NCBI RefSeq assembly: GCF_015694425.1
Contig: NZ_JADQDN010000009.1
Span: forward strand, 1-64,000
Origin: Microvirga terrestris
Lineage (GTDB): Bacteria > Pseudomonadota > Alphaproteobacteria > Rhizobiales > Beijerinckiaceae
Length of the DNA stretch: 64,000 bases
Reading direction: 5' to 3'
The first letter of the stretch is position 1. The number at the start of each line of letters is the position of its first letter. The position numbers were made by a program, and so were the translations under genes. A model generated the notes under the pieces. The model ran no database searches, had not been told where the DNA came from, and saw only the letters and a program-made list of their open reading frames with translations. Shown piece by piece: positions 26,930-35,764 of this stretch.

Positions 26930-28072
26930 TTACCTCTGCAGAAGGCGCGAGAAACGCGCCTCTTCGAGTTTGAAAACGAAACCCTCGAACCCTAGCATCT
27001 CGTTCACGCCCTGCCGTGGCAGATCGAGATATGACGATGACTTAGTCAAAATGCCACGGCGAGACGTTCCGGCAGAGACATAGCCGAGCTCGCCTGCCAC
27101 GTTGATCGCTGCTTCATCGACGTTGTTCGAAACATGTCCGTTAGGGTATGCTAAATGATCAACGGCGTTATCCAGCGCGGCCTCGAGATCGGCTTTGGAG
27201 CGTGACAGCTCATCGTACACCACCCGCCTTTCGAGACCTGCGAGCACGCGGTGCGTCGCTGTATGGGCGCCAATCGTCATCCCAGCTTGATGAAGTTCCC
27301 GTAGGTCGTCGACCGTCATCATGAAGTCGCTTGGCAGCTCCATGGGAGGCATGGCCGGGAAGAGGCGCTCAAGCTCTGAGAAATAGTTCTGGCGTACACT
27401 GCATCTGGCGTTGTCCACGAGGGTCGCCAGCGCGGCAAAGCAGGCGTCACGAGAGGCTCCTGTCGTTGTTGTCCCGGTCAGCGCTTGGCATGCCTTGGAC
27501 AAATGGGCATCGGATGCGGTTGCTACCGCGCGATACAGCCAGCCGACCCAGAAGCCACCCTTGCCGAGAACTGAGTCCGATGTGACAAAGAAGGTTGCAG
27601 TAAGGCCATACCGGGCGAGGATAGGCAGCGCTTCAGTTGCGTTGTCGAGATAGCCATCGTCGAAAGTGATCGCGACACTCCCTTTCGGAAGCTCCCTTCG
27701 CGCAAAACGTGTCAGTAATTCACCAAGTGGAAAAACGATGTAGTTTCGAGCCAGAAAGCTCATTTGCCGCTCGAAGAGTTCTGGACTGACCGCGATCGTC
27801 GGAGAGCAGTAGTTTGCGGAAGCACTCACGGAGTGATAGCGAAGGATTGTGGCGCATTCCTCGGGAGCAGGCATTCTTCTGGCAAGAGCAACAACGCCGG
27901 ACCGGACGAGAACTTTCTTGACCGCATGCGAGAACGTGCTTTTCGACGGGGCCTTTCTACGTTCGTCAGGCTGCGGGGACACGTCTCTTGCAAGGAGTTG
28001 CGTCAAGGGAGAGCGTTCATCAATCACCAGTTCGTCAGCCTCGCGACATTGCTGCATCGAGCTTACTCTCAT
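26930..28072 (-). CDS. Polysaccharide deacetylase (NodB-homology domain)
   Basis: The 380-residue protein carries the CE4 motifs: ILRYHSVS near 77-83, AITFDDGYLDN with Asp138/Asp139 (catalytic base and metal ligand), and IGAHTATHRVL with His270 and His274 (metal ligands). An extra segment of about 80 residues lies between the motifs (180-255). There is no signal peptide, and the first 70 residues are polar, so it may act in the cytoplasm on precursors, as some family members do. It would remove N-acetyl groups from amino sugars, producing free amines that the operon's GNAT proteins could re-acylate. The gene starts three bases after the stop of the helix-turn-helix gene, implying co-transcription. 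The ATG has no strong ribosome site. Confidence 0.88.
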   Translation of the reverse strand: MRVSSMQQCREADELVIDERSPLTQLLARDVSPQPDERRKAPSKSTFSHAVKKVLVRSGVVALARRMPAPEECATILRYHSVSASANYCSPTIAVSPELFERQMSFLARNYIVFPLGELLTRFARRELPKGSVAITFDDGYLDNATEALPILARYGLTATFFVTSDSVLGKGGFWVGWLYRAVATASDAHLSKACQALTGTTTTGASRDACFAALATLVDNARCSVRQNYFSELERLFPAMPPMELPSDFMMTVDDLRELHQAGMTIGAHTATHRVLAGLERRVVYDELSRSKADLEAALDNAVDHLAYPNGHVSNNVDEAAINVAGELGYVSAGTSRRGILTKSSSYLDLPRQGVNEMLGFEGFVFKLEEARFSRLLQR

Positions 28073-28075
28073 GAC

Positions 28076-28585
28076 TCAAACGCCTGACGTGATTTGTGTG
28101 AAAGCCGTTCCAGCGGATGTAGTATGCATTCGGCCGGAGCTGACCGGTGTAGCCTGGTACCCGCGCGTCTGTGCAGAATGCTTTTTCTGGAGATCCCGCC
28201 AGATCCTGCCGGTAGTTGCACGAGAAAGCCCTAGGGTCGCAGCGACCTTGCGAACGGACCACTGACCTCCACCGGGAGGTATGTCTCCCATGACCTCACT
28301 TATTTGGATTGCAATTGTCTCATGCTCGAGGCGGCGCGGCTTACCAGATCGTGGCCAATCCGTCAGTCCTTCAATACCTGCTTCCTGATAGCGACGGCGC
28401 CATTTACTTACGGTATGAACGGATACCTGGAATTCCGCAGCAACTTCATTATCCGTCAGCCCTGCAGCTGAGCGCAGAACGATGCCGGCCCGCCGAACTT
28501 TCAGTTCCTCAGGGCCGCCGCTTCCGAGTGCTGCGACGAGCAGACTTTTTTCGCTTTCTTCCAACGTGAGCTTTATAGCACGCAT
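28076..28585 (-). CDS. Stand-alone IS630-like helix-turn-helix protein at operon head
   Basis: From ATG 28585 (GGAG six bases upstream; ATG 28615 is longer) the product has 169 residues. It contains the two DNA-binding modules of IS630-family transposases: LTDNEVAAEFQVSVHTVSKW with RRRYQEAGIEGLTDWPRSGK, then WSVRKVAATLGLSRATTGRI. The DDE catalytic domain that should follow is missing, and the last 35 residues match nothing I know. No IS inverted repeats or target duplications are visible. It sits three bases before the deacetylase start at the head of the long operon. It could be a truncated IS remnant that supplies the promoter region, or a domesticated regulator of the polysaccharide genes; the intact frame and tight spacing favour the second, weakly. 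Confidence 0.75.
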   Translation of the reverse strand: MRAIKLTLEESEKSLLVAALGSGGPEELKVRRAGIVLRSAAGLTDNEVAAEFQVSVHTVSKWRRRYQEAGIEGLTDWPRSGKPRRLEHETIAIQISEVMGDIPPGGGQWSVRKVAATLGLSRATTGRIWRDLQKKHSAQTRGYQATPVSSGRMHTTSAGTAFTQITSGV

Positions 28586-28871
28586 CAGCTTCTCCGTGTC
28601 CTCGGCGCAGTCCATCGCCTGGCAAAAGAAAGGTGTGTTGTTTGTAGGTTTAGCCTTGCGATGCTCACGAGACTGCCCGAAGCAACTACTCGTATTTATT
28701 ATTTAGATATACACAGTGTTGGCTGCATAAATGCTTTCGTCTCGTAAGTACGTTTACTCGACGACGTACAAATGCTACGTTTTATTCCTGTCCATCACAA
28801 TACGGCTTATGTATTGGCGTGAGTATTTTTGGGAGTACTCATAAAGCTATGAGGGCCATATAGGAGGCAAC
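28586..28871. promoter_or_regulatory. Divergent control region of the polysaccharide operon
   Basis: This AT-rich stretch separates the - strand operon from the + strand GT4 gene. TACTC or its complement GAGTA occurs at 28687-28691, 28755-28759, 28821-28825 and as the palindrome GAGTACTC at 28833-28840, more often than expected by chance for its length. These could be operator sites for the adjacent helix-turn-helix protein or another regulator. I cannot name -35/-10 boxes with confidence. Confidence 0.45.
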
Positions 28872-30053
28872 GTGCCGCTGCGTGTCTTGCATGTCATCCA
28901 TAACCTCAAGCGCGAAGGCGCTCAGACCATGGTCGTTAATCTCGCCACAGCGCTGGACCCAGAGTTTACCCAAGCGGTGATTTTTCCTTGGCGCGAGAGC
29001 GGTCCTTACGAGCACCGACTTAAACAGGCCAAGGTTCCTGTCATCCAGCCTGTATCAGGCACCGCCCCGCCCCTTAGAACGGTAGTTGCATTGCGGCGTG
29101 TAGTCAGGGAGGAGTCGATTGATGTGGTCCACGCCCATATGTCCGACAGTGCCATACTTGTAGCTCTTGCCCTTGCCGGTACAGATGTTCCCTTTGTGGT
29201 GACGCATCACAGCAACCGGCTCCTGCCGAAAGAGGGATGGGCAAAGCATTTTCTGCGGCGCATTTCATCGGCGTGGGCCTTACGACGTGCAGCCTTCAAC
29301 ATCGGCGTTACCCCCAATGTTGCGGATCAGCTGAAGGAGGAGTTCTCGCTTCCGCCGGACAAAGTGATCCACATCACAAACGGGGTAAGAATCCCGCCGC
29401 AGGCGGCAGTGGATGCGGCCCATACAGCCAGGCTTGAGAACGAAGAGCGCAAGAAGCCTTGGCCCCGCATCACCACTCTCGGACGGCTCGCTCCCGTAAA
29501 GCGGCAGGACATCGCAATCGATGCCATCCATTACCTACGCGATATCCTTCCCGAACTGAGTCTTCGCATCTTGGGTGAGGGGCCGCTCAAGCCGGAACTT
29601 GCCGACCAGATAGAACGGCGAGATCTCAGCTCTTTTGTGAACCTTCCGGGCCCTACTGACGATGTGGCGGATGCGCTCCGCAACACGGACATATACGTCT
29701 CCACATCGGCTTATGAGGGTCTGCCCGTCGCTGTTCTTGAAGCAATGAGTTGGAGTTTGCCTGTCATCGCGACGGAGGTGCCAGGGCATCGCGATGTCAT
29801 CCACAATGGCGTCGACGGTTGCCTTGTTCCCTTCAATAATCCACAAGCCCTAGCACAAGAGATTTTGCGTTTGTGTACAGCCGCTACTGAAAGAGCGGGG
29901 CTCGGCCGCGCTGCTCGGGAAAGAGCCGTCAACGATTTTTCAGACACCAAGATGGCCGCTGAGTATTGCGAAACCTATCGCGCAGGCTTGAAGCTCAGCA
30001 CACGCGGCAAGCTCATTGCCCTCACTCCCATTGGAAGGACACATCGTCGATGA
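28872..30053 (+). CDS. Glycosyltransferase family 4
   Basis: The 393-residue GT-B enzyme begins LRVLHVIHNLKREGAQTMVV and has VVHAHMSDSAILVALALAG, VTHHSNRLLPKEG, ITTLGRLAPVKRQDIAIDA and the EX7E motif in YEGLPVAVLEAMSWSLPVIA. It should add a sugar from a nucleotide donor to the lipid-linked unit on the cytoplasmic side. Start GTG 28872 is supported by AGGAGG at 28862-28867, a strong site. It is transcribed away from the main operon and overlaps the end of the convergent lyase-like gene by 32 bases. Confidence 0.92.
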   Translation: MPLRVLHVIHNLKREGAQTMVVNLATALDPEFTQAVIFPWRESGPYEHRLKQAKVPVIQPVSGTAPPLRTVVALRRVVREESIDVVHAHMSDSAILVALALAGTDVPFVVTHHSNRLLPKEGWAKHFLRRISSAWALRRAAFNIGVTPNVADQLKEEFSLPPDKVIHITNGVRIPPQAAVDAAHTARLENEERKKPWPRITTLGRLAPVKRQDIAIDAIHYLRDILPELSLRILGEGPLKPELADQIERRDLSSFVNLPGPTDDVADALRNTDIYVSTSAYEGLPVAVLEAMSWSLPVIATEVPGHRDVIHNGVDGCLVPFNNPQALAQEILRLCTAATERAGLGRAARERAVNDFSDTKMAAEYCETYRAGLKLSTRGKLIALTPIGRTHRR

Positions 30054-30840
30054 GAAGCTCAATCGGACTGGGAGTGCTATTCGCCGTAATCCCGATTTGA
30101 AACCGGTCATACATGATGTCTCGCAAAACTATGCCCCATTTCTCGAAAGATTGAGAACTGGGCAGAGTAGGGCCGCGTCCCGTGTATATTCTCTTGTTAT
30201 CAATCAGAATTTCTGAACTTCCGTTCTCATCGGCGCTGAGTCTCAGCCGCCACTCCAGATTGAACCAACGCCCACGGGGTAGAACCACGGACTCTTGTAG
30301 ATCATTGCGCATGTCCGGTTGGCCAATTTTGCGGCGCTCCACGGATGGGCTGCCATCGCGATCCCGAAGTTTCAACCGGACACCAGGACTCTGGTTGGGA
30401 TAGATCGAATCTCGAGGCCAGCACTCGCGGCACTCGATATCGATAAGAAAGAGATCCTTGAGATCAACATTCGGCGGTAAGAAGAACAAAGCCGCTATCC
30501 GCAGCTCCTGCCCAGAGCGAAGCTCGAATCCTTCTCTCTCGATATCGGACTTTGAGACTTTCTTTGTGGAGGGAACTGCAAAAAATCGAAGCGCACTTCC
30601 GCCAGAAGGAGCCGCCTCCGGAACGATCTCCGCCTTGTTCTGTGGAAATGTGTTCTGGTAGTGCGTCCACCGGGATTTGTCCTCTCTGAGGAGGTCGGTG
30701 AGCTTGGAAACTTCGAAGTCTTCCGAGAATTTGTAATGTTCTCTAGCTTCGAGCATGGGCACAGCTACCATCGTTAAAAGAATGGCTGCAAAACCTAGAC
30801 TGCACCATCTCCATGCTGGACCCTGTCGCACTTCTGTCAC
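30022..30840 (-). CDS. Secreted polysaccharide lyase-like protein (concanavalin-type sandwich), second copy
   Basis: The frame is open from ATG 30906, but GTG 30840 with AGGAG seven bases before it gives 272 residues with a proper signal peptide at about 1-33 (WCSLGFAAILLTMVAVPMLEA). The mature part shows the heparin-lyase-I-like pattern of the protein at 7780-8688: FSEDFEVSKL near its start, a KSDIEREGFELRSGQELRIAA strand set, LPRGRWFNLEWRLRLSADE, and SPIELLIDDVSFQWE at the end (compare SPIERHEVLIDRV in the other). Catalytic residues cannot be assigned. A role in binding, trimming or releasing the polysaccharide in the periplasm is inferred. Its 3' end overlaps the convergent GT4 gene by 32 bases. 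Confidence 0.65.
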   Translation of the reverse strand: MTEVRQGPAWRWCSLGFAAILLTMVAVPMLEAREHYKFSEDFEVSKLTDLLREDKSRWTHYQNTFPQNKAEIVPEAAPSGGSALRFFAVPSTKKVSKSDIEREGFELRSGQELRIAALFFLPPNVDLKDLFLIDIECRECWPRDSIYPNQSPGVRLKLRDRDGSPSVERRKIGQPDMRNDLQESVVLPRGRWFNLEWRLRLSADENGSSEILIDNKRIYTGRGPTLPSSQSFEKWGIVLRDIMYDRFQIGITANSTPSPIELLIDDVSFQWE

Positions 30841-31591
30841 GATCGGTCTCCTGATCAATTCCCCTGGCTTCGAGGGGCATTTGTGCGGACATCGAGACAG
30901 CCACATAGCCGGCCCAGCAATAGCGGTCCGCTAACGAAATAGATGTGAAAACACTGCGCGGATAAAGCCTCTCAAATGGAGTAGTTCTCAGTAGTAGTCT
31001 CGCTTTGCTTCAATGGGAGCGGTCTGCTAACTGGTGAGCAAGCCTTTTGACCCGAGCCGGTCTGACATCTGCGAACGTCAATTGGAACCAGGCCGGGTCT
31101 TCGGATTGTCAGAGCCTTGAGAGCCAACTCCCACGGACCCGATGGCTGACTGCCCAGCCACCATCAGTCGGACGGACAAATAGAGGTCTACGGCCAGATA
31201 CAACCAGAGATATGCAACCTGTTCAACCCATACCAGGGCGCTGGAACGAATTCAGGACCGCCGGCTATACTCCCCTGTATTCGTCCGATGTTCTAGCACT
31301 GAGCATGTCAGCCACGTCCCCCTTGCGTCAATTCCGAATGTTGTAAAGGCGTCCTTGGTGTTGTAGAGCCACCGGTGCGTCTTTAGGCACGTGCTCCCAG
31401 ACGGGCGGAAATCCTGCGTGCAGGGTTTAGGATCGGTCTAGGAGATGTCTTGCAGGTCAGCGAGCGACGGTGCCTGGCGCTCAATGTGTCCCTGACCCCG
31501 AGCAAGAAGCTACCTGCCGCGACTTCGCAAGGTGTGACGCAGGGCGGGCGCCTCTCGTATATTGGTTCTGTTTGAAAAGTGGATTGAGCGG
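30841..31591. other. Gene-free stretch of about 750 bases at the edge of the polysaccharide locus
   Basis: No frame shows recognisable coding content. The stretch must contain the promoter of the lyase-like gene (left) and of rimO (right). Base composition shifts towards higher G+C to the right of it, marking the likely boundary between the accessory locus and housekeeping genes. I found no integrase remnant or repeat of the tRNA 3' end. Confidence 0.45.
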
Positions 31592-32908
31592 ATGAATGCT
31601 CCCGCGCCAAAAGTCTCGTTCGTGTCTCTGGGGTGCCCGAAGGCCCTGGTCGATTCCGAGCGCATCATCACCCAGCTTCGCGCCCAAGGTTACCAGCTGA
31701 CTAAGGAGCATGATGGAGCCGACGTGGTCATCGTCAACACCTGCGGCTTCCTCGACAGTGCTAAGGCCGAGTCCCTGGAAGCCATTGGCGAGGCCATGGC
31801 CGAGAACGGCAAGGTCATCGTGACCGGCTGTATGGGTGCTGAGCCAGAACAGATCCGGGATCAGTTCCCTAACGTCCTGGCGATCACCGGCCCGCAGGCC
31901 TACGAATCCGTGGTCTCGGCCGTGCATCAGGCTGTGCCGCCTGCGCATGATCCCTTCGTCGACCTCGTGCCGCCCCAGGGCGTCAAGCTGACGCCGCGCC
32001 ACTACGCCTATCTGAAAATCTCCGAGGGCTGCAACAACCGCTGCTCCTTCTGCATCATCCCCAAGCTGCGAGGCGACCTCGTCAGCCGCCCGATTAGTGA
32101 CGTTCTGCGCGAGGCCGAGAAGCTTGCCAAGGCCGGCGTCAAGGAACTCCTGGTGATCTCACAGGATACCAGCGCCTACGGCCTCGACATCAAATACCAG
32201 CCGAGCTTGTGGAAGGACCGTGAGGTCCGTACCCGTTTTTTTGACCTCGCCAGGGAGCTGGGCGAACTCGGCATGTGGGTGCGCATGCACTATGTCTATC
32301 CCTACCCGCACGTGGACGAGGTCATTCCGTTGATGGCCGAGGGGAAGATCCTTCCATATCTCGACATTCCCTTCCAGCACGCCTCACCCAAGGTGCTGAA
32401 GTCCATGCGCCGCCCCGGCAACCAGGAGAAGACCCTGGAGCGCATCCACAAGTGGCGCGAGATCTGCCCGGATCTCGCTATTCGTTCGACCTTCATCGTA
32501 GGCTTCCCCGGTGAGACCGATGAGGACATGGACCTCCTGGTCCAATGGCTGAAGGACGCCAAGATCGACCGCGCCGGCTGTTTCCAGTATGAGCCGGTCC
32601 AGGGCGCGCCTGCCAACGACATCATCGGGGCAGTTCCGGCGGAGGTGAAGGAGGAGCGCTGGCATCGTTTCATGCAGACTCAGCAGAAGGTCAGCGCCAG
32701 GATTCTTAAGAGCAAGGTCGGCAAGACCCTGCCAGTCATCATTGACGAGGCCGGCGCCACGGTTGCCACTGGCCGCACCAAGTATGATGCGCCCGAGATT
32801 GATGGTGTCGTCTATGTGGCCTCGAAGACGCCGCTGAAGCCGGGTGAGATCGTCAATGTGGCAATCGAAAGCTCGGACGAGTACGACCTGCACGGGGCGG
32901 TCGTCTGA
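31592..32908 (+). CDS. rimO: Ribosomal protein S12 methylthiotransferase RimO
   Basis: RimO adds a methylthio group to the conserved aspartate of ribosomal protein S12 using two iron-sulfur clusters and SAM. The 438-residue product shows the N-terminal cluster cysteines in [23 protein letters not shown] and TGCMGAE, the radical-SAM motif CNNRCSFC, and a C-terminal TRAM domain ending the protein. The sequence after the start, [17 protein letters not shown], aligns with E. coli RimO, so ATG 31592 is preferred to TTG 31562. It converges on the broken pncA. Confidence 0.96.
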   Translation: MNAPAPKVSFVSLGCPKALVDSERIITQLRAQGYQLTKEHDGADVVIVNTCGFLDSAKAESLEAIGEAMAENGKVIVTGCMGAEPEQIRDQFPNVLAITGPQAYESVVSAVHQAVPPAHDPFVDLVPPQGVKLTPRHYAYLKISEGCNNRCSFCIIPKLRGDLVSRPISDVLREAEKLAKAGVKELLVISQDTSAYGLDIKYQPSLWKDREVRTRFFDLARELGELGMWVRMHYVYPYPHVDEVIPLMAEGKILPYLDIPFQHASPKVLKSMRRPGNQEKTLERIHKWREICPDLAIRSTFIVGFPGETDEDMDLLVQWLKDAKIDRAGCFQYEPVQGAPANDIIGAVPAEVKEERWHRFMQTQQKVSARILKSKVGKTLPVIIDEAGATVATGRTKYDAPEIDGVVYVASKTPLKPGEIVNVAIESSDEYDLHGAVV

Positions 32909-32920
32909 GGCCCCTGCCCT

Positions 32921-33561
32921 TCATGTCCTATTAGTATGAGCGCTGCTGAGGATCCGAATGCCGGCAGCGCCCATGATGTCGTCTTGAGCCCTGGCAAGGG
33001 ATCCATCCGTGCCGATTGCCCGCGAGGCGTCCTCGATTACATAAGTCTCGAACCCGGCAGAAGCCGCATCGGGAGCTGTCCAGGCGACGCAGAAATCGAG
33101 TGCCAGCCTTGCGCAGAAAACCCTGCGGAACCCGCCCTCCCTAAAATAGCCCTCCAGGCCCGTGGGGGGTTGCCGGTCCGCTTCCTTGAAGCCGGAATAG
33201 CTGTCGATCCCGGCATTATCGCCTTTGCGAATGATGGAGCTGGGCATGGGGAATGTCGAGGTCTCGCGCGATCTCGGCGCCGGGCGTGCCCTTTACTCAG
33301 TGATCAGGCCAGAAACTGGGGGCCATAGTGAAGATCGATCATCTCGGAGGGCTGCCTGTCAGGATGCCTTGAAGCGAAGGACGCATGGCCTTTTGGGTGC
33401 CAGTCCTGTGTCAGAACCACATGGCGGAAGGCTCTTGCAAGGCGGTTGATCGGTGCGATGGCGGCATCGCCATCGGGCACCGCGAGTGCGCCGCTCGGAA
33501 GAAAATCGGCCTGTAAGTCCACAACAATGAGCACATCGCCCTCGACTGGCTTGATCGCCAT
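32921..33561 (-). pseudogene. pncA: Nicotinamidase (pncA) broken by a frameshift and a stop
   Basis: The start ATG 33561 is preceded by AGGAGG five bases upstream and gives DVLIVVDLQADFLPSGAL, the nicotinamidase N terminus with the catalytic Asp, continuing to MIDLHYGPQFLA before a TGA. The rest of the enzyme is in a second frame: PDH, then TGA, VKGTPGAEIARDLDIPHA, SIIRKGDNAGIDSYSGF (catalytic Lys), GGFRRVF and LALDFCVAW (nucleophilic Cys). Two lesions about ten bases apart near 33290-33300 are needed: loss of two bases (or gain of one) at the Trp codon of the expected WPDHC block and TGA in place of its Cys codon. All triad residues survive, so the decay is recent or a sequencing artefact. 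The intact enzyme would turn nicotinamide into nicotinate for NAD salvage. Confidence 0.85.
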
Positions 33562-33607
33562 CTGATCCTCCTGGCCCATGTCTTTGCGTGAATATAGAGG
33601 CAGTGAC

Positions 33608-33636
33608 AAAAAGGGCAGCCGGTCTCCCGACTGCCC
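33608..33636 (-). terminator. Rho-independent terminator after the BMP-family binding protein gene
   Basis: Read on the - strand, a 10-bp stem GGGCAGTCGG/CCGGCTGCCC (one G-T pair) closes a GAGA tetraloop and is followed by TTTTTG. It lies 25 bases beyond the stop at 33661 and separates the ABC importer operon from pncA. Confidence 0.88.
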
Positions 33637-33660
33637 CGTTATGGCGAGATAAGCGCAGGA

Positions 33661-34743
33661 TTATTGTGGGATCTTGTCCTCAATGCCCTTCACGTAGAAG
33701 TTCATGCCGAGCACCTGCTCGTCGGAGAGAGCACCCTGCCCCTTGCACTCGATCTCCTTGCCGTCCTGGCCGATGACCGGGCACTTGAAAGGATTGAGCT
33801 GGCCGGACTTGATGGCGGCTTCGGTGTCCTGCGCAAGCTTCTTCACGTCATCGGGCATGTTCTTGTAAGGCGACATGACGACCATATGAGCGTTGATGCC
33901 ACCCCAGGTGTCTTCCGACTTCCAGGTGCCGTCGAGAACGGCCTTCGTGCGGGCAACGTAGTAATCGGACCAGTTATCGACGATGGCGGTGAGCTGAGCC
34001 TTGGGAGCGAAGCGCTCCATGTCGGAAGCCTGGCCGAAGCCGAACTTGCCGCGGGCCTCGGCGGCCTGGATCGGAGCTGGGCTGTCCGTGTGCTGAGCCA
34101 GCATGTCGACGCCTTGGTCGAGGAGCGCCTTCGCGGCGTCGCCTTCCTTCGCCGGGTCATACCAGGTGTTGGCGAACACGATCTTGATCTTAACGCTCGG
34201 GTTCACTGACTGGGCGCCGAGGTAGAAGGCGTTGATACCAGCGATCACTTCCGGGATCGGGAAGGCGCCCACATAGCCGATAGTGCCCGACTTGGTCATC
34301 TTGCCGGCGATCTGGCCGATGATGTAGCGGCCCTCGTGGAACTTCGCCGCGTAGGTGGCGAGGTTTGGAGCGCGCTTGAAGCCAGTGGCGTGCTCGAACT
34401 TGATGTTCGGGTACTTCTTGGCGACCTTGAGGGTCGGCTCCATGAAGCCGAAGGAGGTCGTGAAGATCAGATCGTGGCCCGTACGGGCCAGCTGCTCGAT
34501 GGCGCGCTCGGAATCGGCCTCCGGCACGCTTTCAACGAACGTGGTCGTGACCTTGCCAGGAAAGGCCTTTTCGATCGCCTGACGGCCCTGATCGTGCTGA
34601 TAGCTCCAACCGTGATCTCCGACCGGGCCTACATAGATGAAGCCGACCTTGACTTTGTCCTTCGGCTGCGCAACCGCGCCGCTGGCCGAGAGGGCCAGGA
34701 CGGTTGCGCCCACTAGGGCGCCAAAGATTTTTGCTGAAAACAT
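33661..34743 (-). CDS. BMP-family ABC transporter substrate-binding protein
   Basis: The 360-residue periplasmic protein starts at ATG 34743, with GAGGGA six bases upstream, and carries a signal peptide at 1-25 ending SGAVA. The mature part follows the BMP/Med family (PF02608): KVGFIYVGPVGDHGWSYQHD, LIFTTSFGFMEPTLKVAKKY, IGYVGAFPIPEVIAGINAFY and VDMLAQHTDSPAPIQAAE. Related proteins bind purine nucleosides or similar ligands. It is the last gene of the importer operon and is separated from the permease by about 100 bases, which would allow separate, higher expression. A terminator follows. Confidence 0.92.
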   Translation of the reverse strand: MFSAKIFGALVGATVLALSASGAVAQPKDKVKVGFIYVGPVGDHGWSYQHDQGRQAIEKAFPGKVTTTFVESVPEADSERAIEQLARTGHDLIFTTSFGFMEPTLKVAKKYPNIKFEHATGFKRAPNLATYAAKFHEGRYIIGQIAGKMTKSGTIGYVGAFPIPEVIAGINAFYLGAQSVNPSVKIKIVFANTWYDPAKEGDAAKALLDQGVDMLAQHTDSPAPIQAAEARGKFGFGQASDMERFAPKAQLTAIVDNWSDYYVARTKAVLDGTWKSEDTWGGINAHMVVMSPYKNMPDDVKKLAQDTEAAIKSGQLNPFKCPVIGQDGKEIECKGQGALSDEQVLGMNFYVKGIEDKIPQ

Positions 34744-34846
34744 GCTCGTTCCCTCGAGGTTAGATTTCCAATATTCCGTCGCAGGTCTGAAGCGTTCTGG
34801 CAAGAATTCCCCTGCCTACACTTTGGTCAGATTAACATCCCTTTGC

Positions 34847-35764
34847 TCACCGGTCAGGCACGAAGGGCACGCCTAAGGATCCGGGCGCTCCGATGGCCCG
34901 GCCATGCCGAATAGAGAGGAGCAGCAGGGCCAGGATCGTCGCCAGATAGGGCACCGCCGATAGCACCTGCGACGGCACCCCGAACTGGGCCGCCTGGGCA
35001 TGGAGCTGCAGCACCGTCGCAGCGCCGAAGATATAGGCGCCAACCAGAACCCAACCGGGACGCCAGGCGGCGAAAACCACGAGCGCAAGGGCGATCCAGC
35101 CCCGTCCCGCAGTCATTCCCGGCGACCAGAAGCGGGTATAGACGAGGGCCAGATAGGCGCCTGCCAGGCCCGCACAGGCGCCGCCGAACAGGATGGCCCA
35201 GAAGCGCACCCGCCATACCGGCAACCCGAGCGCATTGGCCGAGGTATGGTTCTCACCGATGGACCGCAGTGTGAGGCCCGACCTAGTGCGCATGAGGTAG
35301 AGGCCCACCAGGATCGTCAGCACGATTGAGGCATAGACGAAAAGGTCCTGTTCGAAGAACAGGCGGCCGATGACAGGGATATCGCTCAATCCTGGAATAT
35401 CGATTGGCGCCACAGGGTCGCGCCTTGCGCCGACGAACGGAGCGCCAATGAGGCCTGACAGGCCAAGCCCCAGGATGGTGAGCGCAAGGCCCGAACCGGT
35501 CTGGTTTGCGGCAAAGCCCAGAACAAGCAGCGCAAAGAGCGCTGCCATGAGGGCGCCGGCCAGCATACCGGCAACCACGCCAATGAGCGTGGAATCGAAG
35601 GTCACGGCCGCGGCGAAGCTGCAGGCAGCTCCCATCACCATCATGCCCTCGACACCGAGGTTCAGGACGCCGGAGCGCTCCGTCACGAGCTCGCCGAGAG
35701 CCGCGATCAGAAGCGGCGTGGAGGCGGTGACGATGGTGAGGAGAATGGCTTCGAAAGTGGTCAT
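34847..35764 (-). CDS. BMP/nucleoside-type ABC importer permease 2
   Basis: The 305-residue membrane protein has eight or so helices and the branched-chain/nucleoside permease motifs ELVTERSGVLNLGVEGMMVM and LRSIGENHTSANALGLPVWR, the latter being the coupling loop for the ATPase. GAPFVGARRDPVAPIDIPGL is typical of the YufQ-like partner in BMP systems. ATG 35764 overlaps the stop of permease 1 as ATGA, with GGGAGG six bases upstream. It pairs with permease 1 as a heterodimer. Confidence 0.93.
   Translation of the reverse strand: MTTFEAILLTIVTASTPLLIAALGELVTERSGVLNLGVEGMMVMGAACSFAAAVTFDSTLIGVVAGMLAGALMAALFALLVLGFAANQTGSGLALTILGLGLSGLIGAPFVGARRDPVAPIDIPGLSDIPVIGRLFFEQDLFVYASIVLTILVGLYLMRTRSGLTLRSIGENHTSANALGLPVWRVRFWAILFGGACAGLAGAYLALVYTRFWSPGMTAGRGWIALALVVFAAWRPGWVLVGAYIFGAATVLQLHAQAAQFGVPSQVLSAVPYLATILALLLLSIRHGRAIGAPGSLGVPFVPDR

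Noticed and set aside
8775-28585. Exosortase/PEP-CTERM-type polysaccharide locus
   Set aside because: FemAB-like, AsnB-like, deacetylase and glycosyltransferase genes recall such loci, but no exosortase and no PEP-CTERM protein is present.
31047-31346. 99-codon open frame upstream of rimO
   Set aside because: Codon content looks random, there is no ribosome site, and no family resemblance is seen.
30841-31591. Right attachment site matching the tRNA 3' end
   Set aside because: I looked for GGTTCAAATCCTGT or the CCCCGCAACCA end here and did not find a copy.
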